Assembly: GCA_001799195.1 (NCBI GenBank)
Contig: MGSU01000117.1
Coordinates: forward strand, 1-11,040
Source of the DNA: Deltaproteobacteria bacterium RIFOXYA12_FULL_61_11
Lineage (GTDB): Bacteria > Bdellovibrionota_F > JAHFAK01 > YA12-FULL-61-11
DNA: 11,040 nt
Direction: 5' to 3'
The notes beneath the pieces are model-generated. The model was not told where the DNA came from. It did not search any database and saw nothing but the letters and a program-made list of their open reading frames with translations. The position numbers were made by a program, and so were the translations under genes. The first letter of the stretch is position 1, and every line of letters begins with the position of its first letter. Positions 1-7,423 of the stretch are shown piece by piece.

Positions 1-1114
1 CGAACGGACAGTCGAGGTCGCCGATGCCGAGGGTGCTGCCGATCACCGAGAGCCCGTCATCACCAGGCAGACCCTGAAGACCGAGGGCGCCGGTGGCACC
101 GGTCTCGCCTATCAGACCCTGTGGGCCGAGGGCTCCGGTGGCTCCGGTCTCGCCTGTCAGACCCTGCGGGCCGATGGCGCCGGTAGCACCGGTCTCGCCC
201 ATCAGACCCTGAAGACCGATGGCACCGGTAGCACCGGTTTCGCCAATCAGACCCTGAGGGCCGATGGCACCGGTAGCTCCGGTTTCGCCCATCAGGCCCT
301 GAAGACCGATGGCACCGGTAGCTCCGGTTTCGCCCATCAGGCCCTGAAGACCGATGGCACCGGTAGCTCCGGTCTCGCCTGCCAGACCCTGAGGGCCGAT
401 GGCGCCGGTAGCACCGATTTTGCCCATCAGACCCTGAAGGCCGATGGCGCCTGTGGCACCGGTTTCGCCTGTCAGACCCTGAGGGCCGATGGCGCCGGTA
501 GCACCGGTTTCGCCGAGCAGACCTTGCGGGCCGATGGCGCCGGTAGCTCCGGTCTCGCCCATCAGACCCTGTGGGCCGAGGGCTCCGGTGGTGCCGGTCT
601 CGCCCATCAGACCCTGAAAGCCCATGGCGCCAATGGCGCCGGTCTCGCCCTGCGGACCAGCAGTTCCCGTCAAGCCGTCAACGCCCGTCAAGCCGGGCTC
701 GCCGTTGCAGACGTAATCGACTCCGGTCGCGGAGGTATAAGCGACGCCGCCATTGGCGCAGTTATCCCCTGGAGCTTCGATGGTGCTGGCGACGGACTCA
801 CCGTCCGCACCGGCAGGACCGGTTAGGCCGGTGGGTCCGACCGTCCCCGGTGCGTCGGTGTTGGTATCCGTATCCCCGTCCGTGTCACCGTTGGTGTCGG
901 AATTCGTGTCCGTGTCGGAGCTATCGCTGTTCCCATAGCCGGACTCCCCATATGGCTGTCCGCACGCGGACCAGATCGGGTCACAGGTGGGGTTAGAGCT
1001 CGCAGCCGTGTTGGAGTTTCCTCCGTCCGAAACGCCAAGCTCAATGAGTGACTGTTCGCATGCGGACAGCATGATGAACGCCAGGAATAGCCCACTGAAT
1101 TTGATGGTTTTCAT
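1..1114 (-). CDS. Collagen-like repeat lipoprotein (C-terminus beyond window)
   Basis: This is a probable surface-anchored collagen-like protein. Reading starts at ATG 1114 and stays open for 371 codons to the left edge, so the C-terminus is missing. The N-terminus is a lipoprotein signal peptide with lipobox LSAC (Cys19). An Asp/Thr/Asn-rich linker follows (about residues 65-88, DTD and DTN repeats). A short Gly-X-Y run (90-106) leads into a Cys-containing module with NCANGG (118-123) and YVCNG (134-138). A long Gly-X-Y tract covers about 139-357, built from a repeated 15-residue unit of the type GETGATGAIGPQGLM. The last visible residues, GDLDCPF, look like the start of another Cys module. 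Glu/Thr-rich triplets with few prolines fit a bacterial collagen that folds without hydroxyproline. An SD-like GGGAG lies 9 nt upstream of the start. Lipoprotein and collagen calls are firm; the biological role (adhesion, surface filament) is unknown. Confidence 0.85.
   Translation of the reverse strand, partial: MKTIKFSGLFLAFIMLSACEQSLIELGVSDGGNSNTAASSNPTCDPIWSACGQPYGESGYGNSDSSDTDTNSDTNGDTDGDTDTNTDAPGTVGPTGLTGPAGADGESVASTIEAPGDNCANGGVAYTSATGVDYVCNGEPGLTGVDGLTGTAGPQGETGAIGAMGFQGLMGETGTTGALGPQGLMGETGATGAIGPQGLLGETGATGAIGPQGLTGETGATGAIGLQGLMGKIGATGAIGPQGLAGETGATGAIGLQGLMGETGATGAIGLQGLMGETGATGAIGPQGLIGETGATGAIGLQGLMGETGATGAIGPQGLTGETGATGALGPQGLIGETGATGALGLQGLPGDDGLSVIGSTLGIGDLDCPF
65..660 (-). 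repeat. 45-bp tandem minisatellite encoding collagen triplets
   Basis: About 13 tandem copies of a 45-bp unit lie inside the collagen-like gene. The core cagaccctg recurs every 45 bp, near 110, 155, 200, 245 and so on up to about 605. Each unit encodes five Gly-X-Y triplets. Copies differ by a few substitutions, mostly Pro/Leu, Ile/Leu and Met/Thr/Ile/Ala/Leu swaps at X or Y positions. One unit near 412-424 carries GKIG where the others carry GETG. Frame and glycine spacing hold throughout, so selection acts on the protein while copy number could change by slippage or recombination. Confidence 0.9.
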
Positions 1115-1418
1115 GAGTACTTGCTCCCGTCATCGACGATGATCGTCATCAGGGTTCTCCGCGCATTGAGTTCTTGCTGTGAGTTTCTTCATGCAGCATT
1201 TAGCTCAAATTGTGCAGCTTTTAGGCCACAGGTAAAAACAGTACATCATCAATAAGTTATATTGTTTTCAAGCTAGAAGGGCCGGGGTATTCAATCAAAG
1301 TGATAGAGGTTTTCGTTCATTATTATCGATTAAGGATGCCATTACTGGAGGCAAGTCGAATAGGTCGTTCAAAATGAAGAGTATGCAATCATTCTGATGT
1401 CTGGCCCCGCGTCGGACT
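1115..1418. other. AT-rich intergenic leader of the collagen-like gene
   Basis: About 300 bp without a convincing gene on either strand. It separates the helical lipoprotein gene from the collagen-like gene, both on the minus strand, so it probably holds the collagen gene promoter. AT-rich stretches at 1195-1270 and 1310-1345 are candidate promoter DNA, but I see no well-spaced pair of -35 and -10 hexamers. The SD-like GGGAG is at 1124-1128. A short perfect palindrome lies just upstream of it. No clear terminator with a U-tract is visible for the gene ending at 1419. Confidence 0.5.
1135..1147. promoter_or_regulatory. Short palindrome in collagen gene leader
   Basis: GACGAT-G-ATCGTC is a perfect 6-bp inverted repeat around one central base. 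It sits within overlapping smaller dyads (1131-1150), a few bases upstream of the collagen gene SD. It could be an operator half-site pair or an mRNA hairpin that limits ribosome access. With arms this short it may also be chance. Confidence 0.25.
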
Positions 1419-2474
1419 TCAGACTTCGTCCTGGTCCTTGAAGGCCTCGAGGGCCGCTCCCCATGCCCTCATTTTTTCTGCGGCCTGCTCGGCCTTGGTC
1501 ACCGCAGCGGCGAAATCCTGGTCGGACCCCGTTCTCACCGCATCGCGGAACAGGTCGAGGCTGTCCTGGTTCAAGTCAGACCATTCGGACAGCAGGGCAT
1601 GCAGCGCCTTCATCTCGGTGGTCAAGGGAGCGAGCTCGGTGAGGCGCCGATCGATCGAGTCGAGCTGAGGCACGAGTTGTTCGAGTAGGAAGGTGCGCCG
1701 CTCTTCGCTCTCCTCTATTTCTTTGAACGCTTGTTGCGACTCCGCGAAATGTTGGAGCAGGGGGGTGAGCACGGTCAGGTGCAACAGGAAATAGTCGCGA
1801 TCGTGACGGGAGAGCGTGGCCTCGTAGCCCTTCGGACATCCTCCGGATTGGTCGCATATGGCCAGGAGGTCCTCACCCCATCGGTGCAGGGCCAGCACGG
1901 CCTTCCGCCTGGCTTCGGTCAGGTCCGAAGGCTCGCCGGCCTGGTTCGCGACGAGCCAATCTTTGTGGTACTTGCAACCGGCGATGTACCACTGGTGCAA
2001 GTCGGCGAGGCGTTGCTCGGTGGGAGAGACTTGTACCAGGGCCGTCAGGAGGTCGTCGTGCAGGGCAAGAGCGGCCTGTTGTTGTTCGGCAGTGAGTTCG
2101 TCGCTGGCTTGCCGGCGAGCCGTCGCGGCGGCTCGATCCGCGGTGAAGACCTCACTCAGGTCGCCGAGGTAGGCCGTGAGCGCCGCGGGAGGCACTGGCG
2201 GTACACTCGGAACCGGGGTTGGTACGGGGTCTGTGGGCTGGATGGGGCTTTCGGTCTGCCCGGAGGTGTTCAAGTCCTCCACGGGGGTTTCGATAGTCGT
2301 CCCTGACGAAGCCCCATCGGAACCCGCAGGCAAGGCCGTCGCCCGGTCTTGGTCGGGTTCGTCGGGAACCTCAGCGCTCGGGTCGTCGGAGGTGTCGGCC
2401 TCCACCTTTCCCCCGCTGCCCCCGCACCCCGCCAGGGCGATCCCCAAGACGAGAACAAGCCACCACCGTACCAT
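1419..2474 (-). CDS. Helical lipoprotein of unknown function
   Basis: A 351-residue predicted lipoprotein that I do not recognise. I start it at ATG 2474, not the longer GTG at 2540, because GGAGG sits 5 nt upstream of that ATG and the protein then begins directly with a signal peptide, MVRWWLVLVLGIALAGC, with lipobox LAGC and Cys17. Residues 18 to about 95 form a Gly/Ser, acidic and proline-rich linker ending in VPTPVPSVPPVPP. The rest is strongly helical and rich in Ala, Leu, Glu and Gln, with probable coiled-coil stretches. It has three further cysteines (in IAGCKYHKDW, LLAICDQ and GGCPKGY) that could form disulfides outside the cytoplasm. Its GC-rich codon use matches the collagen-like gene downstream and contrasts with the AT-rich gene upstream. 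It is probably anchored to a membrane facing the periplasm or surface. No function can be assigned. Confidence 0.75.
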   Translation of the reverse strand: MVRWWLVLVLGIALAGCGGSGGKVEADTSDDPSAEVPDEPDQDRATALPAGSDGASSGTTIETPVEDLNTSGQTESPIQPTDPVPTPVPSVPPVPPAALTAYLGDLSEVFTADRAAATARRQASDELTAEQQQAALALHDDLLTALVQVSPTEQRLADLHQWYIAGCKYHKDWLVANQAGEPSDLTEARRKAVLALHRWGEDLLAICDQSGGCPKGYEATLSRHDRDYFLLHLTVLTPLLQHFAESQQAFKEIEESEERRTFLLEQLVPQLDSIDRRLTELAPLTTEMKALHALLSEWSDLNQDSLDLFRDAVRTGSDQDFAAAVTKAEQAAEKMRAWGAALEAFKDQDEV

Positions 2475-2623
2475 ACCGACCTCCGCAATCCCTTCGTCCC
2501 CTGCAGTGTACCCCCGGCACGTCGATTGTACAAAGGACACATTCCCAGCGCCATCCGAACCATTCCCAATCCCGGGTCGGACTTCGAAGCACGTGGGTAG
2601 TCCAGTTGCTCAGTTTTGCACTA
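2475..2623. other. Intergenic boundary between AT-rich operon and GC-rich lipoprotein gene
   Basis: Roughly 150 bp between two minus-strand genes. Composition changes here from AT-rich (right) to GC-rich (left). No strong terminator hairpin with a U-tract is seen for the upstream operon; the best dyad is a 5-bp stem with a long loop (GGACT/AGTCC, about 2578-2604). An in-frame GTG at 2540 could extend the downstream gene by 22 codons but would bury its signal peptide. Confidence 0.4.
2480..2484 (-). promoter_or_regulatory. Ribosome binding site fixing start at 2474
   Basis: GGAGG on the minus strand with 5 nt to ATG 2474. It supports the shorter start, which places the lipoprotein signal peptide at the N-terminus. 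Confidence 0.7.
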
Positions 2624-4918
2624 CTACTCTTCTGGTAAATAGTCTGCTACGAAAACATCTGCCTTGTAACAAGCCATCCCTGTCTTTGTCCGTGTCGCCT
2701 TCAACTCTCCACTTTTGCCATCAAAAAAATTAACAGTGGGCGAACACCAATCATTTAATTTACAATCATCATCCTTCGGTTTGGGCATCACTAAATACCC
2801 ATTGGGTAGATTGCTGATAGACTTTACTTTGTCGAGTTTTGAAATAACACTAAAGGTATTTTTATTCTTGTCATACAGGTAAACTCCCTGGGTTGCAGTT
2901 AATAGAAGTTTGTCAGGATTATTGAAAAAAGCAGAAAGATCATGGCCATTGTCGGTGCCACTATAGGGCGAAAAGGATTTCCTCAGCTTCTCAGAAAGAG
3001 TAGGTTTTTCTCTGGTTCCTTCAACTTTATAGGCCAGCAAGTCGTCTTGCGCTAATACCCAAAGCCTTTCCCTAACAGGGTCCCATACAACACCATGTGG
3101 AGCCGTAAGAGTTATTTCTAAGGGAGCGCTGGTATCGGATTTGGTATTGTAAATTCTTAGCCAGTTGCCATGCGTGGCTACTATGGCGACATTTCCATTT
3201 TCAAGAAGTTCAATTGCATGAGGATAGGCACCCGCGCCCACATTCCGAGCCCATAGCTTTTGGCCCTTTGTTCCTCCCTTGTACCTGGCAATAATAGCCA
3301 TTTGGCCACCGACTGCTACGATTACCTGGGTCGAACCTGTCCAGACAGTACTATTGCGCAATTTCACATCCATGGGGTCACCTTGGGGGGCGCCATTAGT
3401 CCAATTGTCTATTTCTTTTTTGTTCTCGTTATCAAACCCTAGTTTTTCCTCGGGAGCCCATTCCCATTTCAGCGCATTTGCATTATTCCAATCGGATGCA
3501 TTTGCATCATACACTTCAATCTTATTGGAAGCGTTGTTGGTACAGGCAATCAGGCAATTTTCTGGATTTTTGCAAAAATCGTTTACGTCAGATAGCTTTA
3601 CGCTAAAAACATTCTTGTCCTTCGTTCCTGTAAGACTCCAAAAGTTATCGGATGTCGGGGAATAATGAAGGTTCTGTGCTGTTTCCAATGCCCAGTGGTA
3701 ATCATTTTCCAATTTAGATGTGGTTTTTCGGAATAAATAATAATAACGTTTTCCCGCTACGAGTTTCTTTCCTGTAAACCAATATTTGTGGACACCATTT
3801 ATAATACGGGAAAACCCTCCTTGGATATCATTTTGATTTATAACATACCCTTCATAAGGTAAGAATGTTTTTGTGTTGGCATCCACTTGGAGCTTATTTG
3901 TGGCTACATCCAGTTTCCAGCGAAACACGCGCCCCTTCGGTGAACCCTCTTTCCACTCGCCAGTGATAAAACTTGGCGGGGTAGTGCTGCTGTCTAAGGA
4001 CATCCATGAAAATCTTATTGGCGAATCTTTAGCGCCAGCGTCATTGGAGATACCGTATACGTATTTGTTAACCTGGGGAATAATATACTTGAAGTCATAA
4101 GCAAACGCTTTTTCGCCAACAATGCCAATGTTACTGTCATGGCCGGACGAGGTGGTATCTGCTTCCATCATTGCCTTAATGTCAAATACCCGAAATCCCG
4201 AATTAGTATCGACGACATACAGGTAATTACCCACCCAGGAAATTCCTCCAGCATTGATTGGTACACTCTTGAAATTAGGATTTCCATTGGTATCTGTATA
4301 GGGCTCAACAAGGAGGGTGTGTCTGTATTTGATGTGGTCCATATCCGTTACATCAATAAACGTAATTCTCACTCCTCTGTCATCCTCCGCTTCCCATCCA
4401 CACTCCCCACCGTGCCAGCTGACCACCAACAGCTTTCGTCCCGTGCTGGTCGTTCCTGGTTTTGGATAAGCATCGGCAGTCCCAGTGAGTCCTTGAGGTC
4501 TCCAGCAGGAAGCTGTATCATCAGAGTCAAAGTTAAAGCCGATGTGGAATATGGACAGTGGGTTGTTGCTCGGTGGATTTAATGATGAAATCTTTTTTCC
4601 ATCATGGTTTGAATCTGCCAAAATATCTTCAAGCGATTTTTTCTGTATATTAGATTTTGTTTTAAGCTCCTCAATGAGGCTATTCTGCTCATCCCACGTG
4701 GCCTCATCTTTATAGGTGAAGGAGTTATCAATAGTAACAGCCGCCATCGCTTTTCCTTCATTGGAATTTTCTGGTGGTGTCGGTTCTACATCATTATTTA
4801 CCGCGGCATCGAGTTGTAGTGGGTCGTTGTTATTTTCGCTATCTCCGCAACCGAAACTCATTTGAAACACTAGCAGTAAAGAAGCAACTCCAGAAAAATG
4901 CATTTTACTCGAGAACAT
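2624..4918 (-). CDS. Two-module propeller-like lipoprotein (DUF6528 C-terminal)
   Basis: A 764-residue predicted lipoprotein and the second gene of an operon. The signal peptide ends in a non-canonical lipobox, SFGC (Cys24). A low-complexity Asn/Asp/Pro-rich tether covers about 25-55, with seven Asn at 29-31, 41, 42, 51 and 53. Residues about 120-450 resemble a module of uncharacterised secreted actinobacterial proteins (DTASCWRPQGLTGTADA, GVRITFIDV, GNYLYVVDTNSGFRVFD, FSWMSLD). Residues about 454-732 match DUF6528, a probable beta-propeller family: IEVYDANASDW, KWEWAP, GAYPHAIELLENGNVAIV, APHGVVWDPVRERLWVL, NGHDL, KVKSIS. No catalytic motif is visible, so binding or scaffolding is more likely than enzymatic activity. 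GGAG lies 5 nt before the start and its SD abuts the stop codon of the peptidase gene upstream, so the two are probably co-transcribed and may be coupled. Codon use is AT-rich. The family matches are from memory of motifs, not a search. Confidence 0.8.
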   Translation of the reverse strand: MFSSKMHFSGVASLLLVFQMSFGCGDSENNNDPLQLDAAVNNDVEPTPPENSNEGKAMAAVTIDNSFTYKDEATWDEQNSLIEELKTKSNIQKKSLEDILADSNHDGKKISSLNPPSNNPLSIFHIGFNFDSDDTASCWRPQGLTGTADAYPKPGTTSTGRKLLVVSWHGGECGWEAEDDRGVRITFIDVTDMDHIKYRHTLLVEPYTDTNGNPNFKSVPINAGGISWVGNYLYVVDTNSGFRVFDIKAMMEADTTSSGHDSNIGIVGEKAFAYDFKYIIPQVNKYVYGISNDAGAKDSPIRFSWMSLDSSTTPPSFITGEWKEGSPKGRVFRWKLDVATNKLQVDANTKTFLPYEGYVINQNDIQGGFSRIINGVHKYWFTGKKLVAGKRYYYLFRKTTSKLENDYHWALETAQNLHYSPTSDNFWSLTGTKDKNVFSVKLSDVNDFCKNPENCLIACTNNASNKIEVYDANASDWNNANALKWEWAPEEKLGFDNENKKEIDNWTNGAPQGDPMDVKLRNSTVWTGSTQVIVAVGGQMAIIARYKGGTKGQKLWARNVGAGAYPHAIELLENGNVAIVATHGNWLRIYNTKSDTSAPLEITLTAPHGVVWDPVRERLWVLAQDDLLAYKVEGTREKPTLSEKLRKSFSPYSGTDNGHDLSAFFNNPDKLLLTATQGVYLYDKNKNTFSVISKLDKVKSISNLPNGYLVMPKPKDDDCKLNDWCSPTVNFFDGKSGELKATRTKTGMACYKADVFVADYLPEE

Positions 4919-4923
4919 AATTT

Positions 4924-4928
4924 CTCCT
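4924..4928 (-). promoter_or_regulatory. Ribosome binding site abutting upstream stop codon
   Basis: AGGAG, 5 nt before ATG 4918, lies directly beside the TAA (4929-4931) of the peptidase gene. A ribosome ending the first gene would be positioned at the second, which supports linked expression of the pair. Confidence 0.65.
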
Positions 4929-7016
4929 TTAAGGGGTAATAAATTCGCGCAGGTTAATTGCTTTTAAATCACCAAAGGCCTGATTATTAAATACGCTCAC
5001 ATGGGAGCCATTTACTTGGAGATAAAGCTTCTCGTAAAGCTCATTCAGCGACATATCGGGTTTGGATTCCATCATAGTAACCATGGAATAAGCAAATTTA
5101 TCGGTGAGCCAGGCATCCAGTTCATGGCTATAATTATCCGCTAGAGAGTTCTCCCAGGGATTTGCACCCGCAAATAAAATAACACCCGGCGCATTCAGGT
5201 TCTCACCCATGATTCCGCCAAAACAAGTTTCAACTTCAATGAACATCCGTCGATACATTTTATTGTCGTACATCGTATTTAGAGTTTCCGTAAAATCTTG
5301 CGGATCAAGAATGGATTGATTGAAATCGGCACCATTGGCCTCGCCATGGCCCACAATGAAAAATAAGATATTATCGCTTTCTTTGGATTTCAGTACCTTA
5401 GACAAATAGTCGCTGCTTTTTCCCGAAAGAATATCGTACAGATCTTGCGGCGCTAGGTTGATGGGATTGTAGTCGACCTCGACATTTTGGTACAGATTGG
5501 GGCCGCCCACACTATTATAAATTTCTCCGGGTTTAGGGTTTAATTGATTATTAGCAAGATCATCGTTAATCATTAAAATAATTTTATCGTCGGTAAGACC
5601 ATTTTTTTTCAAACGTGAATACACAGCCAAGGCATCGGCTTGATGACGATAGTTGTCCCAATCCGTCGAGGTGGAGAGGATAATGGCCCACAAGCCCGTT
5701 TTTGCTGGAGGATTGAAAACGGTTCCAGTACTGGATAGATCCTGTTTTTTTCCCTGAGACGCGATGGTATTAAAGATGGAGAGATCCGATGAAATAGTGC
5801 CAGCCTTATTGTAGCCCGAATAAATAAACTCCTGACAAATATATTGATGACCAATAATTTTCCAAAGGCAATAGGTCGACGACGTGACGTCCGTCTGCTT
5901 TTGGGAATCAAAATCAAGGGGTCCAGTGGCGCCGGTAATGTCGGGCTCTTCACCCTTTTGTAAAAGCGTGAGGGTTTCACGGACACCGTCGGCATCCCAG
6001 ATTGTTTTTTCCCCTCTTCCGGAAACAACCTTAATCATCGCGTCCGCAAGGTCTTCGCCTCCTTTTCCATCAGAACGTTGTAACCCATAAGCTATCAATA
6101 GAACGGCGTCGTAGAGATTTGCGGCATACGCATAATCGGAAAAAGGATCTATGCCGAATTTTTTGATATAGGCATAACCAAAACCGCTGAGAGGATCAAA
6201 TGTGAGTCCAATGCCCTCGATGTTTTCAGCGTCAGCCCCAAGCGTGGCAGGAATAGAATTAATCACGCCACCGTCGGTAAAAAGTAGTTTTGTATTTCCC
6301 CTAAGCTTTTTCATGTACTTGATCATGCAGATTGCCGTATTGAAATCGGAAGGTGCAGCGAACAGAACCTCTGGGTTGCCTAAAAGAGCCTCGACCATGG
6401 AGTCTTCGCAACTTGTTTTGCTCTGGTCGTATCGCACAATACCTGTTGGCTTTATGCTCAGTTCAGTCGTAAAAAAACCGAACCAGTCAAAAAAAGTCGC
6501 TCCATAAGAGTCGTCAGAGACAATGAGTGCTGCTGTGTGAAAATTTTTCTGGCTTGCGGTAAGCAGCAAACTCCGCATCTGGGCAATGTCCGACTCGACG
6601 GTGCGCCAGATGAATTTTTTTCCGGCAAAGGCTCTGAAAATATCTGCTGATGTGGCCGCTGGACTTATCAATACCTTTTTCTTTTTGATAAAATCTGGAG
6701 CAATGTTGAACATGATCGAAGAGCTGTCAGGTCCAATGACCGCCACAATTGAAGGATCATCAAGCAACCTTTGGGCAGCAGCTTTAGCATCTTCTTTGCC
6801 GAGATCAGCATAGACAAATTCGATGTTTTTTCCGTTAATCCCTCCAGCAGCGTCGATATTTTCTTGCGCCCATGTCAAAGAATTTTGCCAGCCTGATCCA
6901 GTAGAGTTCTCGCTAGACATGTATAAAATGACACCGATTTTAATGGCTTCTCGTTCGTCAGGTTGGCAGCCGAATAGCAGCGCGGTAAAAAGAATTGCAG
7001 CGCAAAACAATGGCAT
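4929..7016 (-). CDS. Lipoprotein fusing periplasmic binding domain to legumain-like (C13) peptidase
   Basis: A 695-residue predicted lipoprotein with two domains. The signal peptide ends in lipobox LFGC (Cys17). Residues about 25-400 are a type 1 periplasmic binding domain of the branched-chain amino acid class (IKIGVILYMS, NIDAAGGINGK, AVIGPDSSS, VLISPAATSAD, SDDSYGATF). Residues about 440-695 are a legumain-like C13 caspase-fold peptidase, with motifs WAIILSTSTDWDNYRHQAD, IILMINDDLANNQLNPKPG, FFIVGHGE and FIEVETCFGGIM. The catalytic pair is His557 and Cys598, 41 residues apart as in human legumain (His148/Cys189). Asn455 matches legumain Asn42. Arg457, Glu596 and Asp639 match the S1 pocket residues Arg44, Glu187 and Asp231, so cleavage after Asn is inferred. 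The C-terminal autoinhibitory domain of animal legumain is absent, and the N-terminal sensor may replace its control. ATG 7016 has no clear SD and no basic n-region. An in-frame extension upstream encodes Lys/Arg residues but lacks an ATG, GTG or TTG. Confidence 0.88.
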   Translation of the reverse strand: MPLFCAAILFTALLFGCQPDEREAIKIGVILYMSSENSTGSGWQNSLTWAQENIDAAGGINGKNIEFVYADLGKEDAKAAAQRLLDDPSIVAVIGPDSSSIMFNIAPDFIKKKKVLISPAATSADIFRAFAGKKFIWRTVESDIAQMRSLLLTASQKNFHTAALIVSDDSYGATFFDWFGFFTTELSIKPTGIVRYDQSKTSCEDSMVEALLGNPEVLFAAPSDFNTAICMIKYMKKLRGNTKLLFTDGGVINSIPATLGADAENIEGIGLTFDPLSGFGYAYIKKFGIDPFSDYAYAANLYDAVLLIAYGLQRSDGKGGEDLADAMIKVVSGRGEKTIWDADGVRETLTLLQKGEEPDITGATGPLDFDSQKQTDVTSSTYCLWKIIGHQYICQEFIYSGYNKAGTISSDLSIFNTIASQGKKQDLSSTGTVFNPPAKTGLWAIILSTSTDWDNYRHQADALAVYSRLKKNGLTDDKIILMINDDLANNQLNPKPGEIYNSVGGPNLYQNVEVDYNPINLAPQDLYDILSGKSSDYLSKVLKSKESDNILFFIVGHGEANGADFNQSILDPQDFTETLNTMYDNKMYRRMFIEVETCFGGIMGENLNAPGVILFAGANPWENSLADNYSHELDAWLTDKFAYSMVTMMESKPDMSLNELYEKLYLQVNGSHVSVFNNQAFGDLKAINLREFITP

Positions 7017-7082
7017 TAAGAAAAGCGGTTTACTTATTGATCTGTGGTAAATGGTTTTTTTCCAATAAAAAACAGGAACATA

Positions 7083-7111
7083 ACTTTACCTTGTTTGAAC
7101 TCGCCCGTAAA
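7083..7111 (-). promoter_or_regulatory. Weak candidate sigma70-type promoter of peptidase operon
   Basis: On the minus strand TTTACG (7106-7111) is followed 17 nt later by TAAAGT (7083-7088). Each hexamer matches the consensus at four of six bases with ideal spacing, about 65 bp upstream of the peptidase start. An AT-rich tract just upstream (7112-7130) could act as an UP-like element. Bacterial promoters of this strength are common by chance. Confidence 0.22.
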
Positions 7112-7353
7112 GATATATTTTCGAATTAAGTGGGGGTACGCGGGTGTCGAACGGAACCTCCTATCTCCTGTTAACCCCAGATCAAAATCGCTGTTAACCA
7201 GAGAAAGTGGCTCTCAGGCCATTCTCGGCTCTTTGAACCCCAGCGAGGAAGGTCCTGGTGCGTCTTCTTTCCGGGGTAGCGCTGCTTTGCTTGTCGTTAA
7301 ATCGACCCGATGGTACCCTTGCCGGCATGAAGAGGGTGGTGGTGAGGACTGCG

Positions 7354-7380
7354 TGTGGGTACTGTGGGTACTGTGGGTAC
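7354..7380. repeat. Three tandem copies of a 9-bp unit
   Basis: tgtgggtac occurs three times in exact tandem (7354-7362, 7363-7371, 7372-7380). On the minus strand, in one frame, it would read as repeated Val-Pro-Thr, but no convincing gene runs through it. It is a small slippage-prone microsatellite. Confidence 0.9.
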
Positions 7381-7401
7381 TGCGTGGAAGCCGAGTCCGG
7401 C

Positions 7402-7423
7402 TTTTGATTCTATTTTGATTCTA
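7402..7423. repeat. Perfect 11-bp tandem duplication
   Basis: ttttgattcta is present twice back to back (7402-7412 and 7413-7423). It marks the return from GC-rich to AT-rich DNA just before the small membrane ORF. Confidence 0.9.

Noticed and set aside
65-660. Regular repeats that could look like a CRISPR array
   Set aside because: The 45-bp units follow one another without unique spacers and read as Gly-X-Y triplets in a single open frame.
524-996. Plus-strand ORFs over the collagen region
   Set aside because: They are shadows of the repeat on the other strand; the minus strand has a signal peptide and constant Gly spacing.
1731-2733. Plus-strand ORFs opposite the helical lipoprotein gene
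   Set aside because: GC-rich antisense shadows without protein-like features; the minus strand carries the SD and lipobox.
7044-7418. Plus-strand ORF of 124 codons upstream of the small membrane ORF
   Set aside because: No SD, no domain pattern, and it crosses several composition changes and a microsatellite.
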